The position numbers were made by a program, and so were the translations under genes. Below the pieces are notes generated by a model. That model was not told the origin of the DNA. It made no database searches and was given only the letters and a program-made list of their open reading frames with translations. A stretch of DNA of 64,000 nt from JACVRW01 sp963734025 (GTDB lineage: Bacteria > Actinomycetota > Thermoleophilia > Solirubrobacterales > Thermoleophilaceae). The first letter of the stretch is position 1, and the number at the start of each line of letters is the position of its first letter. The stretch is taken from the NCBI GenBank assembly GCA_963734025.1, contig CAVTFR010000017.1:418343-482342 (forward strand), in the 5' to 3' direction. Positions 7,165-15,137 of this stretch are shown piece by piece.

Positions 7165-8430
7165 ACTGCCGTTGGCGGCACAGGCCGCCGCACGCGCGAG
7201 CAGCAGCCTGCGCTCGGGCACGTTGTCGGTGAGCGACGCGGCGCGCTCGAACTCGGCCTGGGCCTCGTCGAGGCGCCCGAGCTTGAAGAGCAGGTCGCCG
7301 CGCACGCTCGACAGCAGGTAGTAGCCCTCGAGCACCTGCTCCCGAGTGAGCTCGTCGACGACCTCGAGTGCCAGCTCCGGCCCGAAGGCCATGCCGAGCG
7401 CCACCGCGCGGTTGAGGTCCACGACGGGGGACGGTGCCAGCTCGGCGAGCGCGTCGTAGAGCGCCAGGATGCGCGCCCAGTTGGTGTCCTCGGGGACGCG
7501 GGCGCGCGCGTGGCAGGCCGCGATCGAGGCCTGCAGCGCATACGGCCCGAGCCGGCCGCCGAGCTCCTCGGCCCGCTCGAGCGCTGCCAGCCCGCGCCCG
7601 ACGAGGACATAGTCCCAGCGCGAGCGGTCCTGGTCGAGCAGCAGGACCGGCTCGCCCGAGGGGCCGACCCGGGCGCGGTTCCGGGACGCCTGGATCTCCA
7701 TCAGGGCGACGAGGCCGAGCACCTCCGCCTCGTCGGGGGCCAGAGCAGCCAGGATGCGCCCGAGCCGCAGCGCCTCGTGGGTGAGGTGGGGACGGATCCA
7801 GTCGTGTCCGGCGGTCGCGGAATAGCCCTCGTTGAAGACGAAGTAGACGACCTCGAGCACCGATGAGAGCCGCTCCCCGATCTCGTCGCGCGCCGGCACC
7901 TCGAAGGGCACGCACGTTTCCGCGAGCGTGCGCTTGGCGCGCACGATGCGCTGGGCGACGGTCGACTCCGAGACAAGGAAGGCCCGCGCGATCTCTGGCG
8001 TGGTGAGGCCCCCGAGCAGGCGCAGCGTGAGGGCAACCCGGGCCTCGCGCGAGAGCACCGGGTGGCAGGTGATGAAGATGAGCCGCAGGACATCGTCGCC
8101 GACGTCGTCGATGGCGGCGTCCCAGTCGGCCTCCGCGAGCGCCTGCCGGACCTCGAGCTCGCGGCCGAGCTCCTGCTGCTTGCGCTCCAGCACCTCGCTG
8201 CGGCGCAGGCGGTCGATCGCCCGGTGCTTGGCCGTGGCCATGAGCCAGGCGCCCGGATTGCCGGGGACGCCTGACTCCGGCCACTGCTCGAGCGCCGCCA
8301 CGAGCGCGTCCTGCGCCAGCTCCTCGGCGAGGCCGACGTCGCGCACGATCCGTACGAGCCCGCCGATCAGCCGCGCGGACTCGATCCGCCATACCGCGTC
8401 GATCGCGCGATTCGTGTCCGAGTCCGGCAT
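7153..8430 (-). CDS. ECF42-type RNA polymerase sigma factor with C-terminal TPR-like domain
   Basis: 425 residues. The N-terminal half is an ECF sigma factor: region 2 (VGLAEELAQDALVAALEQW, then PGAWLMATAKHRAIDRLRR) and region 4 (LTTPEIARAFLVSESTVAQRI). The C-terminal half is the long extension typical of ECF42, ending in TPR-like helices (LLFKLGRLDEAQAEFERAASL). ECF42 factors have no anti-sigma factor and pair with DGPF/YCII-like proteins; such a gene lies 13 bases upstream on the same strand, and a matching promoter precedes it. Confidence 0.92.
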   Translation of the reverse strand: MPDSDTNRAIDAVWRIESARLIGGLVRIVRDVGLAEELAQDALVAALEQWPESGVPGNPGAWLMATAKHRAIDRLRRSEVLERKQQELGRELEVRQALAEADWDAAIDDVGDDVLRLIFITCHPVLSREARVALTLRLLGGLTTPEIARAFLVSESTVAQRIVRAKRTLAETCVPFEVPARDEIGERLSSVLEVVYFVFNEGYSATAGHDWIRPHLTHEALRLGRILAALAPDEAEVLGLVALMEIQASRNRARVGPSGEPVLLLDQDRSRWDYVLVGRGLAALERAEELGGRLGPYALQASIAACHARARVPEDTNWARILALYDALAELAPSPVVDLNRAVALGMAFGPELALEVVDELTREQVLEGYYLLSSVRGDLLFKLGRLDEAQAEFERAASLTDNVPERRLLLARAAACAANGSSVR

Positions 8431-8443
8431 GCGTGTGGGCCGG

Positions 8444-8866
8444 CTACTGGTTCCGGGCCGTCTGCTCGCGGAGGCGCTGGTCGGTCTCGCGGATCTCCGG
8501 CGTCAGCTCACCGAAGTCGTCGATCTCGAAGACCTGCCGGATCTCGATCTCGGACTCCTCGTCCGTCGGGTTCGGGCAGCGCTTGACCCACTCGATCGCC
8601 TCTTCCTTCGAGGCGACGTCGAACAGCCAGAAGCCGGCGACGAGCTCCTTGGTCTCCGTGAACGGGCCGTCGATGACGGTGCGCTTGTCGCCCGAGAACT
8701 TGATCCGGGCTCCCTTCGTGCTGGGGTGCAGGCCCTCGCCGGCGAGCATCACGCCCGCCTTCACGAGCTCCTCGTTGTACTTCTGCATCTGCTCGAGCAG
8801 CTCCTGGCTCGGCAGCTCGCCGGCCTCGGACTGGTCGGTCGCCTTGACCATGATCATGAAACGCAT
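8444..8866 (-). CDS. DGPF/YCII-related domain protein, ECF42 partner
   Basis: 140 residues from ATG 8866, set by the GAGGAG site just upstream; the frame continues upstream as unrelated basic sequence. It starts MRFMIMVKATDQSE and contains the family motif IDGPFTETKELVAGFWLFDV and a WVKRCPNP block. DGPF proteins have a dimeric alpha/beta-barrel (YCII-like) fold and are common ECF42 targets; their biochemical job is not settled. It is the first gene of the dicistronic unit with the sigma factor, and the promoter at 8903-8929 suggests autoregulation. Confidence 0.9.
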   Translation of the reverse strand: MRFMIMVKATDQSEAGELPSQELLEQMQKYNEELVKAGVMLAGEGLHPSTKGARIKFSGDKRTVIDGPFTETKELVAGFWLFDVASKEEAIEWVKRCPNPTDEESEIEIRQVFEIDDFGELTPEIRETDQRLREQTARNQ

Positions 8867-8902
8867 TGGATGACTCCTCGGTTCGGGGCTCTCTACCCAG
8901 GC

Positions 8903-8929
8903 GTCGAACGAACTGGAGAGAATTCGACA
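8903..8929 (-). promoter_or_regulatory. Predicted ECF42 autoregulated promoter
   Basis: Reading the minus strand, TGTCGA (8929-8924) and CGAC (8906-8903) are separated by 17 bases. This fits the -35 TGTCGA / -10 CGA(T)C pattern reported for ECF42 targets. The gene start (8866) follows about 37 bases later. Confidence 0.6.
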
Positions 8930-8994
8930 CGGCGGTCTACATTCTTTCGCGGGTAGGGTGCGGCGCCGCACGACCCCCACAGGAGGAGACAAGG

Positions 8995-9366
8995 ATGGAC
9001 TGGAAGCTCGAGGTGGTTGCGGTACCGGTCTCGGACGTCGACGCGTCAAAGGCGTTCTACGTCGACAGGGTCGGCTTCAACGTGGACCATGACCACCGCG
9101 TGAGCGACGAGATCCGCTTCGTTCAGTTGACCCCGCCCGGCTCCGCGTGCTCGATCGCCATCGGCACCGGCATCACCGAGGCCGCGCCGGGCGCGGCGCA
9201 GGGCCTGCAGCTCGTGGTCGACGACGCCGCGGCCGCGCGCAAGCAGCTGCTCGAGCGCGGGGTGGAGACGAGCGACGTGCAGAGCTTCCCCTGGGGGGAC
9301 TTCGTCTTCTTCCGCGACCTCGACGGGAACGGCTGGGCGGTGCAGGCGATACCGGATCGCGGCTGA
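8995..9366 (+). CDS. VOC (glyoxalase/bleomycin-resistance) family protein
   Basis: 123 residues from ATG 8995, set by RBS AGGAGGAGAC. Two beta-alpha-beta-beta-beta units: residues 4-60 (VVAVPVSDVDASKAFYVDRV, IRFVQLTPPGS) and 70-120 (LQLVVDDAAAARKQLLERG, FVFFRDLDGNGWAVQ). The second half keeps the DLDGN motif of glyoxalase-like proteins. Substrate unknown. It is divergent from the DGPF gene and one base from the next gene, so the pair is one unit. Confidence 0.88.
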   Translation: MDWKLEVVAVPVSDVDASKAFYVDRVGFNVDHDHRVSDEIRFVQLTPPGSACSIAIGTGITEAAPGAAQGLQLVVDDAAAARKQLLERGVETSDVQSFPWGDFVFFRDLDGNGWAVQAIPDRG

Positions 9367-9367
9367 G

Positions 9368-9847
9368 ATGCGCCGGGTCAACATCTCCAACCCGGAGCTC
9401 GGCTGGGACGAGGACGATCCCGACGGCTTCAAGGCGGGCATGCTCCGCCCGGGCCCCGACCTCGGCGCCAAGGAGACCGGCATGAGCGTCTACGAGCTTC
9501 CGCCGGGCCAGGCAATCTGCCCCTACCACTACGAGTACGGCGAGGACGAGTGGCTGCTCGTCCTCGCGGGGCGCCCGTCGGTCCGGACGCCCGACGGCAC
9601 CGACGAGCTCGAGCCGTGGGACGTCGTCTTCTTCCCGAAGGGCCCGGACGGGGCGCACCAAGTGCGCAACGACGGCGACGAGCCGGCACGGGTCGTGATG
9701 TGGTCGACGATCGTCTACCCGTCGGCCACGGCCTACCCCGACAGCGACAAGATCGCGGTATGGACCGGCATACGTGAAGAGAACGTGATGGTCAGGCGCT
9801 CGAGCAACGTCGACTACTACGAGGGCGAGATCAGCAGCGGCCGCTGA
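9368..9847 (+). CDS. Cupin-domain protein
   Basis: 159 residues beginning one base after the VOC stop. The cupin core is clear: PPGQAICPYHYEYGEDEWLLVLAGRP (cut here around its His/Glu ligands H53, E55, E59, approximate) and a second motif with FFPKGPDGAHQVRN. It ends in a YYEGEI motif seen in sugar-binding-type small cupins. A metal-binding single-domain cupin is likely, role unknown. Confidence 0.86.
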   Translation: MRRVNISNPELGWDEDDPDGFKAGMLRPGPDLGAKETGMSVYELPPGQAICPYHYEYGEDEWLLVLAGRPSVRTPDGTDELEPWDVVFFPKGPDGAHQVRNDGDEPARVVMWSTIVYPSATAYPDSDKIAVWTGIREENVMVRRSSNVDYYEGEISSGR

Positions 9848-9950
9848 GGCCGCGCACCCGCTCGACCGCTCGTCCGACCTCGCGAACGCTCGAGCCGAAG
9901 CGCCTGGCCGTCGCGCGGGTGACGCGCATCGCTGTGTGCCGAAGGTGGCG

Positions 9951-10313
9951 CTATGAGGCCACGATGATGACGACTAGCGTGGCCAGCGCCAGCAGCGCCG
10001 CGGAGATGCTCAGGACGAGCACCCAGGTCGCGCTCACCCCGACGTAGCCGCCGCGTGCGAGCGCCGCGTCGACCTGGCGCTGGCGCAGCCAGGCTCCGAT
10101 GAAGAGCGCAATCGCGAGCACGGCGTAGCCGGCGCCCACCGTGACGTATGCCCAGCGGTCACCCTCGACGAGCTCTGGGACGACGCCGCCGACAGCCACC
10201 GACGCCGCCACGGCCGCGATCCCGGAGCGCCACCAGGCGAGCCAGGTGCGCTCGGCGGCGAGCATGGTGCGGCGGGTCACATCGGTGTCGCCCGGGTCGT
10301 TCACAGCGCGCAT
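9951..10313 (-). CDS. DUF202 (YidH-type) membrane protein
   Basis: 120 residues. The N-terminal motif RTMLAAERTWLAWWRSGIA is the DUF202 signature, followed by three membrane spans (near 28-45, 57-76 and 96-118). Function of the family is unknown. It is separated by 41 bases from the next upstream gene on the same strand. About 100 bases between it and 9847 hold nothing I recognise. Confidence 0.85.
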   Translation of the reverse strand: MRAVNDPGDTDVTRRTMLAAERTWLAWWRSGIAAVAASVAVGGVVPELVEGDRWAYVTVGAGYAVLAIALFIGAWLRQRQVDAALARGGYVGVSATWVLVLSISAALLALATLVVIIVAS

Positions 10314-10354
10314 GGTCTCAGCGCGGCGACGAGCGTGTCGATCCAGGGTCTGCT

Positions 10355-10558
10355 TCAGCCGGTCTGCGGCCCCGAGAGTTGTGCCCGCAGGCTTGCGATC
10401 TCGGTGACGGCGGCGCCCACGTAGGCGCTGTGGGTGGTGGCGATCTCCTGATCGAGATGGGTCATGTAGGCGGAGTCGCTCGCGAGCCCCTCGATCCGCG
10501 CCAGCGCGCGCTCTGCCTGCAGCTCATGGAGGTGGTCGTGCATCTCGGTGGCGAACAT
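10355..10558 (-). CDS. Small hypothetical protein
   Basis: 67 residues, predicted mostly helical (MFATEMHDHLHELQAERAL ... IASLRAQLSG). Composition is normal for a protein and it fits between two same-strand genes. No family recognised. Confidence 0.5.
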   Translation of the reverse strand: MFATEMHDHLHELQAERALARIEGLASDSAYMTHLDQEIATTHSAYVGAAVTEIASLRAQLSGPQTG

Positions 10559-10619
10559 GCGTCGATCATGGGCTTCGGCGGTCTGGATCTCATCGGGTGC
10601 GGGCCCTGAACCGGCACCC

Positions 10620-12080
10620 TCAATCGATCGCCCGCTGAGGCCTGGCGACCACGAGGTAGGCGAAGCCCATCGCCGCGATGACGGCGAGCACGAGCGGCGC
10701 CGCCCAGACCTGATAGACGGGCGCTCCGGGAGGGGCGAGCGATTCGCGCGGCCACGCGATGTTGACGGTCTCGAAGGCGAGCCACGCGACGGCGAGCAGG
10801 TTGACGACGACGCCGGCGCGGCCGAGCCGGATGCGTCCGGCGGGCGTCCAGCTGCCGCGCAGGCGGGCGATCAGCGCCGCCAGGGCGATCAGGAGGAAGG
10901 CGACGTAGATGGCCGCGGTTCCAAACGCGATCAGGCTGCCGACGGCCGCCGACTCGAGACCCAGCAGCAGGCCCAGGCACGCCACCACCGCGGTGACGAC
11001 GATTGCGCCCAGCGGGACCCGGCGACGGTCGACGCGGCGGAGGAAGCGCGAGCCAGGCAGCGCGCCGTCGCGCGCGATCGAGTACATCGTGCGCGCCGTC
11101 AGCGCCTGTGCCGCCATGCCGCAGGCGAGGAACGCGATCAGCACCACCGCGGCGAACGGCTTCGACGACCATGAGCCGAACGAGCTGACGACCGCGGTCG
11201 TGACCGGGTCCACGTCTCCGCCGCTCACGACGCTCTCGGGGTCGGGATGGGCGAGCGTCACGGCGACCCCGTTGAGGATCACGAGCGTGCCGACGGTCAG
11301 CAGCGCGATCCAGATCGCCGCAGGGACGTGCCGAGCCGCGTTGTGCGTCTCCTCGGACGCCGCGACGCAGGCGTCGAACCCGATGAAAACCCAGCCACCA
11401 ACCGCGAGCGCAGCAAGCATCCCGGCCGCCGTGGAGCCACCGGACAGCGCCTCGGCGCCGAGCGTGTCGGTGAGCAGGGACAGGCCGTGCTCACGGAACA
11501 CCAGCAGCAGGGCGAGCCCGATCCCGACCGACGCCAGGATCTCGGCGCCGATGCCGAGCTTCACCATCCTGCTGAGGACGCCGATCCCGACGGCGCCCGC
11601 CCCGGCGCATACGAGCACGAGCACCATGCCGGTGATCACGATCGCCTCGGGCGTGGCCTCGATGCCGGCGACCGTCAGCGCCCATGGCGCCCCGAGGTAG
11701 GCGATCGTCGTATTCGCGACCGCATAGGCGCAGACCGCGACCCAGCCGGTGAACCAGCCGTATGAGCCGCCGACGAGCCGTCGCGTCCACTGGTAGGCCC
11801 CACCCGCGATCGGGAACTCCGACGCGAGCTCCGCGTACACCGCGAGCAGGAGGCACTGCCCGGCGAGCGCGACGGGCAGGACCCAGACCCACGCCGGGCC
11901 CGCCACGACCGTCCCGACGAAGACGACCGCGTACAGGCCGACCACCGGCGAGATGGCGGCGAACCCCATCGCGACGTTGTCGGTCATGCGCAGGCGCCGC
12001 TCGAGCTCCTGGCGATAGCCGAGCTCCCTCAGGCGTGCGGCGTCGGCGTCCGCCTCGACCGGCGCCGCAGGAGTGCTCAC
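10620..12080 (-). CDS. APC-superfamily amino acid permease
   Basis: 486 residues with about 12 membrane spans. The N-terminal signature MTDNVAMGFAAISPVVGLYA and the stretch ASEFPIAGGAYQWTRRL are typical of APC amino acid/polyamine/GABA-type permeases. A polar loop with GGDVDPVTTAV precedes the second half. Substrate cannot be told. The start codon overlaps the stop of the LAL regulator (12077-12080), so the two are co-transcribed, with the regulator first. The long open frames on the plus strand through this gene are shadows. Confidence 0.9.
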   Translation of the reverse strand: MSTPAAPVEADADAARLRELGYRQELERRLRMTDNVAMGFAAISPVVGLYAVVFVGTVVAGPAWVWVLPVALAGQCLLLAVYAELASEFPIAGGAYQWTRRLVGGSYGWFTGWVAVCAYAVANTTIAYLGAPWALTVAGIEATPEAIVITGMVLVLVCAGAGAVGIGVLSRMVKLGIGAEILASVGIGLALLLVFREHGLSLLTDTLGAEALSGGSTAAGMLAALAVGGWVFIGFDACVAASEETHNAARHVPAAIWIALLTVGTLVILNGVAVTLAHPDPESVVSGGDVDPVTTAVVSSFGSWSSKPFAAVVLIAFLACGMAAQALTARTMYSIARDGALPGSRFLRRVDRRRVPLGAIVVTAVVACLGLLLGLESAAVGSLIAFGTAAIYVAFLLIALAALIARLRGSWTPAGRIRLGRAGVVVNLLAVAWLAFETVNIAWPRESLAPPGAPVYQVWAAPLVLAVIAAMGFAYLVVARPQRAID

Positions 12081-15007
12081 GGCGCGTCCGTGATGCCGGC
12101 GCGCTCGCGCCTGTCGCGCTCGACGATCCTGGCGACCTCGACCCGCGAGGACGCGCCCAGCTTCACGAACAGGTTGCGGATGTGCGATTCGACGGTCTTC
12201 TTACTCAGAAAGAGCTTGCTCGCGATCTGCGGGTTCGTCAGCCGATCGGTGATGAGCTCGGCGATTTCGAGCTCGCGCTTCGTCAGCGATGCCATGCCGG
12301 AGTCGTCGGCCGCCGCCGGCCCGCGGACCTCGGCGCGCGCTCCGAGCTTGCGCAGCTCGCGCCGCATCTCGTCACGGAACCGGACCGACCCGCAGCGGTC
12401 GCAGACGCGCTCAGCCTCTCGCAACGCCTCGATGGCGTCCGCGCGCTCCCCGCCGGCGGCGAGCGCCCGGCCCGCAAGGCCGCGCGAGAACGCGGCCTGG
12501 AGGTCGGCGCCCACGGATGCCGCGGCCTCCCAGGAGCGGTTGGCGGTGCGCGCCGCCTCGAGCGGCTCGCCCGCCGCCAGCTGAACGGCGGCGCGCGCCC
12601 GCTGGGAAACCGCTGCCGGGACGCGCAGCCCGAGCTGCTCCGCGTTTTCCTCGGCCCGGCGCGCGTAGGCGTCGGCGGCATCGACGTTCCCCGAGGCCAG
12701 CTCGACCAGCCCCAGCGTCTCCCAGTCGAAGCAGCGCTCGACGGGGATCTTGTGCTCCAGCTCATCCGACCCGAGCGCGCGCATCTCCTCACGCGCGCGC
12801 TCGACGTCGCCGGCCTCGAAGCGCGCGCAGGCGATCTGCCAGCCCGGCCCACCGCCGGCGGAGGGCATGGTCCCGCCCGCCAGCCGTCCGCCGACGCGCG
12901 CGCTCTCCTCGCCGGCAGCGATCGCAGCGTCGAGGTCCCCCGAGTAGTAATGCGCCCAGCCGAGCTCGAACAGCGCCCAGAAGAGGTAGTGCGGGTTCGC
13001 GGAGAGGCGAGCCGCCTCGATCGCCGTCTCGCACACTTCGACGGCCTCCGCCATGCGGCCCTGCATCTCGAAGGGGAAGCCCTTCACGAGCATCATCGGA
13101 ACGAGCAGCCGTCCCTCGCCCGCGCTCCGTGCGATCGCGATGCCCCTGTCGACGTGCGCGATTGCCTCCTCGTAGTGCTCGAGGTAGTTCTCCGCCCAGC
13201 CGAGGTAATAGAGCGCCTCCAGCCGGGGGGCGAGCTCCGCGTCGGAGAGCCGGTCGACGTGCCCGAGTGCCTCCTCGCGATGCTCGCGGGCGGGGCCGAT
13301 CTCCCCGGCGGCGGCCTCTCCGAGGCACACGGCCGACGCGGCGGCGCCGATCAGCGCGGGGTCGCCGAGGGCGCGCGCCGTCTCGAGCGCGCCGCGCCCC
13401 ATCGCAAGGGTCTGCTCGAAGTCGAGCTCGTAGAGCCCGTCCACGCCGAGCTCCATCTGCAACGCCGCCGCCGCGGCCGTCGTGCGATCGGGCACCTCGT
13501 CCCATGCGCGTTCGAGGCGCTGGTGCGCCTCGGCGTGGCGGCCCTGCCAGTGCTCGACGGCCGCGCACAGCGTGGTCATCTCGACCCGGCGGACGGTCGA
13601 TTCGGCCGGTAGCAGGTCGATCGCCTCGAGCAGCGTGGCGCGGCAGCGCTCCAGCTCGCCACACGAGCGCAGCGCGGAGGCGAGTGACACGCGGACCGAG
13701 ACCTGCCGGTCCGAGTCGCCGCTCGGGAGCAGGCGCAGGGCCGCCTCGTACCAGCGTGCCGCCGCCCGGGGCGCGCGCGGGGCGACCTGGCGGCCGGCCT
13801 CCAACAGCAGCTCGATGGCAGCAGCGTCGCCCTGAGCGGCGGATTGCTCAACGTGGTGCGCACGCTCGGCGGCGTCCGCACCACGCGCCGTCAGCGCCTC
13901 TGCGGCCCGCGCGTGGGAGTCGAGCCGGCGGCCCACGCCCTGTGACTCGTACACGGCTCGCCGCACGAGCGGATGGCGGAACACGAAGCGGCGCGGGACC
14001 TGGGTCGGCCGGATCAGGTCGGCGTCGAGCAGATCGTCCAGGGCGCTCAGCGCCTGGGCCGGCTCCATGCCGGCGATTGCGGCCGCGAGATCGAGCTCGA
14101 ACGGCTCGCCGGCCACGGCCGCGGCGTTGAGCAGCGTGCGCGAGCCGTCGGTGAGCGTTCCGAGCTCGGCGGCGATGGCGGCCGCCACCGCCGGCGGGAC
14201 ACTCGCATCGCCCGCTTCAGGCGCAGGGCCCACCTTGGACGCCGTCGCGCCGCCACCGTCCACGCGGCCGAGTTGCTCGAGGAAGAACGGGTTGCCGCCC
14301 CCGTAGCGGTAGATGGCGGACGCCCTGTCGGCGTCCAGGTGATCGAGCAGCTGGGCCGCCTCGGCCTGTGTGAGCGGCTCGAGCCGGAGCCGGCGCACGC
14401 GTGGGCCCGCCAGCGCGGCGTGGAGGCGCTGCGCGACCGGGCCGGGCCGGAAGCCGAGAGCCACGAGCACCGGTGCATCCGGCTCACGGCGCGCGAGCGC
14501 CGCGAGCAGGTCCACAGAGGCACCGTCGCTCCAGTGCAGGTCGTCCAATACGAGGACGAGTGGTTTGTCCTCAGCCAGCAGGGCGAGCAGGCGGCTGACG
14601 GCGCGGTGGACGCGGTAGCGCTCGTCGGCGACGGCCGCGCCGGCTCCATTCGTCGCGCGCAGCGAGGGCAGGACCTGGCCGAGCTCGGCGCCGAGCATGT
14701 CGTCCCACGCGTCGTGCCGCCCGAGGTCCTGCGATACGACGTATGCATCGAGCGCGTCCACCCAGACGCTGAAGGGCATCTCGCGCTCGAACTCCGCCGC
14801 CGCGCCGGACAGCACCACGTGCCCCCGGCCCTCGGCCAGCGCGCGGAGCTCGTCGAGCATGCGCGTCTTGCCGATGCCGGGCTCCCCCTCGAGCGTCACA
14901 TACGCCGGCTCGCCCCCGCTCAGGGCGTCGAGAACCGCCTCTAGCGCTCCCCGCTCATCCTCGCGGCCGACGAGCCGCGCACGGCTGCTGTCCGGTGACG
15001 AGTCCAC
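12077..15007 (-). CDS. LAL-type LuxR-family ATPase transcriptional regulator
   Basis: 976 residues. Walker A is GEPGIGKT (41-48); a Walker B-like LVLVLDDLHWSD follows near 150. The middle 500 residues are a TPR/MalT-like helical sensor region. The C-terminus is a LuxR helix-turn-helix from about 908 (LTKRELEIAELITDRLTNPQ). This is the MalT/LAL architecture, where an unknown ligand and ATP license DNA binding. It is divergent from the MMPL gene, with a repeated element between them that recurs at 17358, suggesting those as targets. It is translationally coupled to the downstream permease. Confidence 0.92.
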   Translation of the reverse strand: MDSSPDSSRARLVGREDERGALEAVLDALSGGEPAYVTLEGEPGIGKTRMLDELRALAEGRGHVVLSGAAAEFEREMPFSVWVDALDAYVVSQDLGRHDAWDDMLGAELGQVLPSLRATNGAGAAVADERYRVHRAVSRLLALLAEDKPLVLVLDDLHWSDGASVDLLAALARREPDAPVLVALGFRPGPVAQRLHAALAGPRVRRLRLEPLTQAEAAQLLDHLDADRASAIYRYGGGNPFFLEQLGRVDGGGATASKVGPAPEAGDASVPPAVAAAIAAELGTLTDGSRTLLNAAAVAGEPFELDLAAAIAGMEPAQALSALDDLLDADLIRPTQVPRRFVFRHPLVRRAVYESQGVGRRLDSHARAAEALTARGADAAERAHHVEQSAAQGDAAAIELLLEAGRQVAPRAPRAAARWYEAALRLLPSGDSDRQVSVRVSLASALRSCGELERCRATLLEAIDLLPAESTVRRVEMTTLCAAVEHWQGRHAEAHQRLERAWDEVPDRTTAAAAALQMELGVDGLYELDFEQTLAMGRGALETARALGDPALIGAAASAVCLGEAAAGEIGPAREHREEALGHVDRLSDAELAPRLEALYYLGWAENYLEHYEEAIAHVDRGIAIARSAGEGRLLVPMMLVKGFPFEMQGRMAEAVEVCETAIEAARLSANPHYLFWALFELGWAHYYSGDLDAAIAAGEESARVGGRLAGGTMPSAGGGPGWQIACARFEAGDVERAREEMRALGSDELEHKIPVERCFDWETLGLVELASGNVDAADAYARRAEENAEQLGLRVPAAVSQRARAAVQLAAGEPLEAARTANRSWEAAASVGADLQAAFSRGLAGRALAAGGERADAIEALREAERVCDRCGSVRFRDEMRRELRKLGARAEVRGPAAADDSGMASLTKRELEIAELITDRLTNPQIASKLFLSKKTVESHIRNLFVKLGASSRVEVARIVERDRRERAGITDAP

Positions 15008-15048
15008 AGGTACAGCGCGAGCATACGCCCGCAGAACTCAGGGTTCAG

Positions 15049-15091
15049 GGTCCCGGTTCAGGGTGCGAGCCCGATGATCGAAGGGTGCCTC
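15049..15091 (+). promoter_or_regulatory. Repeated 43-bp element with AGGGTGC direct repeat, copy 1
   Basis: AGGGTGC occurs at 15060-15066 and 15082-15088, 22 bases apart, about two helical turns. The whole block recurs at 17358-17400 with few changes. Extra CAGGGTT/CAGGGTC half-sites lie just upstream. It sits between the LAL gene and the MMPL gene. An operator for the LAL protein is an inference. Confidence 0.55.
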
Positions 15092-15137
15092 GACACGGAC
15101 GCTTCCGGCTGTGAGGTCAATCAACCGAGGGAGTCAG

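Noticed and set aside
11762..13612. 616-codon plus-strand frame
   Set aside because: It is antisense to the permease and LAL genes, has no family features and is explained by GC-rich codon structure.
12289..14130. 613-codon plus-strand frame
   Set aside because: Arg/Ala/Pro-rich shadow of the LAL gene.
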